Source: an archaeon (GTDB taxonomy: Archaea > Halobacteriota > Syntropharchaeia > Alkanophagales > Methanospirareceae). From it: 15,944 nt of DNA. The notes beneath the pieces are model-generated. The model made no database searches. It was not told the origin of the DNA and was given only the letters and a program-made list of their open reading frames with translations. The DNA lies in assembly GCA_030019325.1 (NCBI GenBank), contig JASEFB010000043.1, forward strand, positions 1-15,944, written 5' to 3'. Within the stretch, counting starts at the first letter, position 1; each line of letters begins with the position of its first letter. A program made the position numbers and the translations under genes. Positions 13,259-15,944 of the stretch are shown here, piece after piece.

Positions 13259-13267
13259 TATTTAAAA
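13259..13267 (+). promoter_or_regulatory. TATA box for the Rpp21-AtwA unit
   Basis: TATTTAAAA lies about 32 nt before ATG 13295. With the usual TATA-to-start distance the transcript would begin only a few nt before the codon, so Rpp21 is probably translated from a leaderless mRNA. No Shine-Dalgarno is visible, in agreement. Confidence 0.55.
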
Positions 13268-13294
13268 TTTCCTTTCTTATTTAAGAACGTTTTT

Positions 13295-13627
13295 ATGAAG
13301 CGAAGGAGGAGAAGGAGAGAAGATATCGCAGTGCAGCGTATAGAACGGCTATTTGAGCGTGCAGAGACAGAAGCGAGGGAGGGGGTGGAAAAGCGAAGTA
13401 GTAGGTACCTTCAACTTGCTCGTACGATTGGGATGCGGTACAGGGTTCGAATACCAAGGCATCTAAAGATGCGGCTTTGCAAGGGTTGTTATGCTCTCTT
13501 AATCCCTGGAAAAACCGCACGAGTTCGTCTCAGGGGGGAGTATATCACCACTACTTGTCTGAGATGTGGGAAGCAAATGAGACGCCCGTATAAAGTGCCT
13601 CGTGCTCCTTCACCGAGGAGGAAATAA
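13295..13627 (+). CDS. rnp4: RNase P protein component 4 (Rpp21)
   Basis: The 110-residue protein is the archaeal Rpp21 subunit of RNase P, which trims the 5' ends of precursor tRNAs together with Rpp29 and the RNA subunit. After a highly basic N-terminus (MKRRRRRRED) comes the helical AVQRIERLFERAETEA segment with RYLQLARTIGMRYRVRIP. The zinc ribbon is formed by C62-x2-C65 (LCKGCYALLIPG) and C88-x2-C91 (TCLRCGKQMRRPY), and the tail is basic. I use ATG 13295; an in-frame GTG or other start further up (13238) would include the TATA box. It is divergent from the PUA gene and heads the unit with atwA. Confidence 0.95.
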   Translation: MKRRRRRREDIAVQRIERLFERAETEAREGVEKRSSRYLQLARTIGMRYRVRIPRHLKMRLCKGCYALLIPGKTARVRLRGEYITTTCLRCGKQMRRPYKVPRAPSPRRK

Positions 13628-13740
13628 TTAACAGCGTTAGAAAGATCGGTGAACAAATCGGACAGCCACTATTTATCAATGACCAGGATACCAGTTTTGA
13701 GTTATCTCAGGTGGAGTCAGAAGCACAGAAACATTATTGA
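13627..13740 (+). other. Possible 37-residue micro-ORF or gene remnant between rnp4 and atwA
   Basis: From 13594 to the TGA at 13738 one frame is free of stops. Its last 37 codons translate as INSVRKIGEQIGQPLFINDQ followed by DTSFELSQVESEAQKHY, which looks like ordinary soluble protein with unbiased codons. It has no ATG, GTG or TTG at its beginning. A GGAGG at the end of rnp4 stands 5 nt before an ATT at 13627, which could serve as a rare start. It is in the same frame as atwA, one TGA apart. I do not recognise it. It could be a real microprotein with a near-cognate start, the tail of a decayed gene, or chance. Confidence 0.3.
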
Positions 13741-13761
13741 GTGAGAGAAGAATGGGAAAAA

Positions 13762-15357
13762 ATGAGTAAAGAGAAGCCCTTCATACAAGTTTCCGGTGTT
13801 TGTAAGGAGTTCGCTGGCAAAGAAGTCTTGAGAGAAGTGAGCGTGGATATTAAGGAAGGGGAGCCCCTGGGCTTGCTTGGACGGAGTGGTGCAGGGAAAT
13901 CAGTTTTGCTTCACCTGCTGCGGGGCAGTGAGGATTACGCACCTACCTCTGGAGAGATCATCTTCAGGGTGGCGATGTGCCCCTCATGTTCGTGGGTAGA
14001 GAGCCCGAGCAAAGCTGGTGAAGGGTGTAGTAAGTGCGGGGCTCAATTAGAACTGCGGGAAGTGAATTACTGGGAAGACCAAGCTGAGCGAAGGAAAATA
14101 AAAAGGAGAATTGCTATCATGTTGCAGCGCACGTTCGGTCTATATGGCGATGATACCGTCATGTTCAACGTATTAAAGGCGTTAGAGAGCAGAGGGTATC
14201 CTTCAGAGAGATGGTTTCGGAGAGCTTACGAACTTCTTAAATCAGTGAGAATGATTCACCGCATGTCCTTTCCAGCAGCGTACCTCAGTGGAGGGGAGAA
14301 ACAAAGAGTAGTGCTTGCGAGACAACTGGCGTTAGACCCTATGTTACTTTTAGCCGACGAGCCCACCGGAACGTTAGACTTTGATACCGCACAGCTTGTG
14401 CATAAAGCATTGATGGAGAGCATAAAGGGAAGAATGAGCATGGTTGTTACGTCTCACCTGCCTGACGTGATTGAAGAACTAACAGAGAAGGTACTGTGGC
14501 TTGAGCACGGCACAGTCGTTAAATACGGCGACTCAAAGACCGTAGTAGAAGATTTTAAGAAGCAGATAGGAGAAGCAGAGCGTGAAGAATATATGAAGGT
14601 GGGGCGGCCAAAGATAAAAGTAGAGCATTGCAAGAAGTATTATTCCCATCGGGAAAAGATAGTAAAGGCAGTGGATGATGTTTCGCTTACCATAAACGAG
14701 AATGAGATATTTGGATTGTTAGGGAGGAGCGGTGCGGGAAAAACGAGTTTAGCTAGGATTATAGGCCAAATAGACCACTTAAATGAGGGTTCAGTTAAGT
14801 TAAGAATCGGGGATCGGTGGATAGAAGTGGGAAGGAGAGCAGAGACTGGTGCGGTGATAGCATGGAGAGCGCCTACACCGGGCTCAGATGAACACGCAGC
14901 GACACAGGTGGCAATGTTACAGCAGGAATATTCCCTATATCCTGAGAACACCGTGTTAGAGAATTTGACAAGCTGCATAGGTTTAAAGACGCCTATGGAG
15001 CTTGCAAGAATGAAAGCAAAGTTTATTTTAGAGGGAATAGGGTTTAGCGAAGCAGCAGCAGAGGAGATATTACCCAAAACGCACACCGAACTAAGCGTTG
15101 GTGAACGGCAGCGCGTTGCGCTCGCTCAGGTATTGATGAAGGAACCCGCAATAGCCATACTCGACGAGCCAACAGGATCAATGGACCCGATAACCAAGAA
15201 GTTCGTTGCAGATTCTATAAAAGCAGGAAGGAAGAATCTAGGAATGCCCTTCTTAATTGTTTCTCATGACGCTGATTTTGCTTACGATGTCTGCGATAGA
15301 ATAGCGCACATGCAGGATGGTAAAATAACGAGAATAGAGGAATTGAAAGAAACTTAA
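13762..15357 (+). CDS. atwA: Methyl-coenzyme M reductase component A2 (AtwA), twin ABC ATPase
   Basis: AtwA is a soluble protein of two fused ABC ATPase domains, required with other factors for the ATP-dependent reductive activation of methyl-coenzyme M reductase. Numbered from the GTG at 13741 (538 residues), domain 1 has Walker A GRSGAGKS (47-54), signature LSGGEKQR and Walker B LLLADEPTG. A zinc-ribbon-like insert C80-x2-C83 ... C96-x2-C99 (CPSCSWVE, GCSKCGAQ) is typical of the family. Domain 2 has GRSGAGKT (328-335), LSVGERQR and AILDEPTGSMDP. Both nucleotide sites look intact and there are no membrane segments. I prefer ATG 13762 (531 residues), whose MSKEKPFIQVSGVCKEF matches the usual start; GTG 13741 directly follows a stop. 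The gene is the strongest evidence in the window for Mcr-based metabolism; no mcr gene is present here. Confidence 0.93.
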   Translation: MSKEKPFIQVSGVCKEFAGKEVLREVSVDIKEGEPLGLLGRSGAGKSVLLHLLRGSEDYAPTSGEIIFRVAMCPSCSWVESPSKAGEGCSKCGAQLELREVNYWEDQAERRKIKRRIAIMLQRTFGLYGDDTVMFNVLKALESRGYPSERWFRRAYELLKSVRMIHRMSFPAAYLSGGEKQRVVLARQLALDPMLLLADEPTGTLDFDTAQLVHKALMESIKGRMSMVVTSHLPDVIEELTEKVLWLEHGTVVKYGDSKTVVEDFKKQIGEAEREEYMKVGRPKIKVEHCKKYYSHREKIVKAVDDVSLTINENEIFGLLGRSGAGKTSLARIIGQIDHLNEGSVKLRIGDRWIEVGRRAETGAVIAWRAPTPGSDEHAATQVAMLQQEYSLYPENTVLENLTSCIGLKTPMELARMKAKFILEGIGFSEAAAEEILPKTHTELSVGERQRVALAQVLMKEPAIAILDEPTGSMDPITKKFVADSIKAGRKNLGMPFLIVSHDADFAYDVCDRIAHMQDGKITRIEELKET

Positions 15358-15375
15358 TTAAGTTCCCATCGTTCC

Positions 15376-15552
15376 TCAGATACCAACCCCATCTCCTTCC
15401 ATCCTGATATCAATATAAAAGCAATCTTCGCAATAGAATACCTTGCCAGATATCTTGGGATTATCGGTCTCTTTCCCACAGATTGCGCATCTTGTTATTT
15501 TTTTCGCTTCCTTAACAAATCCTTCATATTCCTTCTCTTCCGATACGCCCAT
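15376..15552 (-). CDS. Small zinc-binding protein, 58 residues
   Basis: A short frame from ATG 15552 encodes a charged N-terminal helix (EEKEYEGFVKEAKKI) and a single zinc-knuckle-like unit, TRCAICGKETDNPKISGKVF with YCEDCFYIDI (C-x2-C, 18 residues, C-x2-C). The reading frame ends at TGA 15376, 18 nt from the convergent atwA stop. A TATA-like TTTAAGTATA at 15605-15614 fits as its promoter. It follows the aminotransferase fragment on the same strand. The four cysteines make a real gene likely; no family is recognised, and a role in nucleic-acid binding or as a partner protein would be a guess. Confidence 0.68.
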   Translation of the reverse strand: MGVSEEKEYEGFVKEAKKITRCAICGKETDNPKISGKVFYCEDCFYIDIRMEGDGVGI

Positions 15553-15604
15553 GACTTTTCTCTATTATTATTTTGTCGTTACTAATAGAATAACTGAGCG
15601 GAGA

Positions 15605-15614
15605 TATACTTAAA
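15605..15614 (-). promoter_or_regulatory. Candidate TATA box for the small zinc protein gene
   Basis: Minus-strand TTTAAGTATA in the 65-nt gap after the aminotransferase stop would place the start near 15584 and give a leader of about 30 nt before ATG 15552. Confidence 0.35.
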
Positions 15615-15617
15615 GAT

Positions 15618-15944
15618 TCAGGCACAAATTACTTCCTTCACGATCTCAAAAGCACGTTTCAATTTTTCAAACCTCAGTGCATACGATATTCTCACATGGT
15701 TCTTACCGAGGCTTCCAAAGGTGGACCCCGGTGTAACTATTATCCTCCTCTTCCTCAGCGTCTCCACAAATTCGTGCTCATCCTTCACGCGTGGGAAGAT
15801 ATAAAATGCCCCTTGTGGAGTGCGAACTTCCATCCCTATATCTCGAAGAGCGGTAACAGCGAAGTCCCGCCTCCTTTTAAACTCGCTTCTCATCTCAGCT
15901 ACACATCTCTAGGCCCGCTAGAGGACAATAATATCTTACTGTTA
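15618..15944 (-). pseudogene. PLP-dependent aminotransferase (class I/II), C-terminal part with a frameshift, cut by the window
   Basis: The last ~90 residues are those of an aspartate-aminotransferase-type fold-I enzyme: EFKRRRDFAVTALRDIGMEV, RTPQGAFYIFPRV, FVETLRKRRIIVTPGSTFG and HVRISYALRFEKLKRAFEIV, including the arginine of RISYA that binds the substrate carboxylate. Upstream of ATG 15893 homology continues (CVAEM), but the frame meets a TAG at 15909-15911. In the adjacent frame the preceding codons read SSSGPRD, and joining them gives GPRDCVAEMRSEFKRRRD, the usual family sequence. One T is thus missing near 15905. The gene is either a recent pseudogene or carries a sequencing/assembly error. 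Its N-terminal ~280 residues lie outside the window. Substrate cannot be told. Confidence 0.75.

Noticed and set aside
13738..13740. TGA read as selenocysteine joining the 37-residue frame to AtwA
   Set aside because: No conserved Sec position is known in AtwA, no SECIS-like structure is evident, and ATG 13762 gives a complete protein.

Overview
This window is archaeal. It holds the RNA polymerase / ribosomal protein cluster rpoH-rpoB-rpoA1-rpoA2-rpl30e-nusA-rps12-rps7 on the minus strand. TATA boxes and strong Shine-Dalgarno sites precede many genes, and there is an archaeal-type RNase P subunit (Rpp21). A full-length AtwA, the ATPase that helps activate methyl-coenzyme M reductase, points to a methanogen or an anaerobic methane/alkane oxidiser. 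RpoB is one uninterrupted 1130-residue chain, whereas in most classical euryarchaeal methanogens it is split into B'' and B'. The host is therefore probably outside those groups. ANME-1/Methanophagales-like, Methanomassiliicoccales-like or another Mcr-bearing lineage are options I cannot separate here.

Layout, left to right. 1-1442 (minus): a truncated phosphoribosyltransferase-like gene, a thymidylate kinase with an altered P-loop, and a small winged-helix protein preceded by a perfect palindrome at its predicted start site. 1597-1815 (minus): a small TRAM-domain protein with a long hairpin-bearing leader. 1992-11808 (minus): the transcription/translation cluster, read from rpoH at the right to rps7 at the left; EF-2 and EF-1A genes do not follow rps7. 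11826-12390 (minus): tRNA-Lys(UUU), squeezed between a standalone CinA C-terminal (PncC) gene and rpoH so that cinA ends inside the tRNA and rpoH begins 17 nt after it. 12391-12675: a repeat-rich non-coding stretch. 12676-13152 (minus): a PUA-domain protein, divergent from 13295-15357 (plus): Rpp21, a possible 37-residue micro-ORF, and AtwA. 15376-15944 (minus): a 58-residue zinc-binding protein and the frameshifted C-terminal part of an aminotransferase.

The most unusual structure is a family of four short GC-rich two-hairpin repeats (about 1522-1583, 3019-3101, 3623-3670, 12515-12561). Stem bases change in compensating pairs between copies, and the triloops stay purine-rich. One copy lies inside rpl30e and encodes the last ~20 residues of ribosomal protein eL30. 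Directly after it, nusA has no ATG, GTG or TTG at the homology-supported start. It appears to begin at a CTG placed behind an exceptionally good Shine-Dalgarno that overlaps the eL30 stop codon.

Functionally most of the window is core information processing: RNA polymerase, NusA, ribosomal proteins, tRNA, RNase P and a PUA protein. A little nucleotide metabolism (thymidylate kinase, PRTase-like, PncC) and one methane-metabolism gene (atwA) sit beside it.
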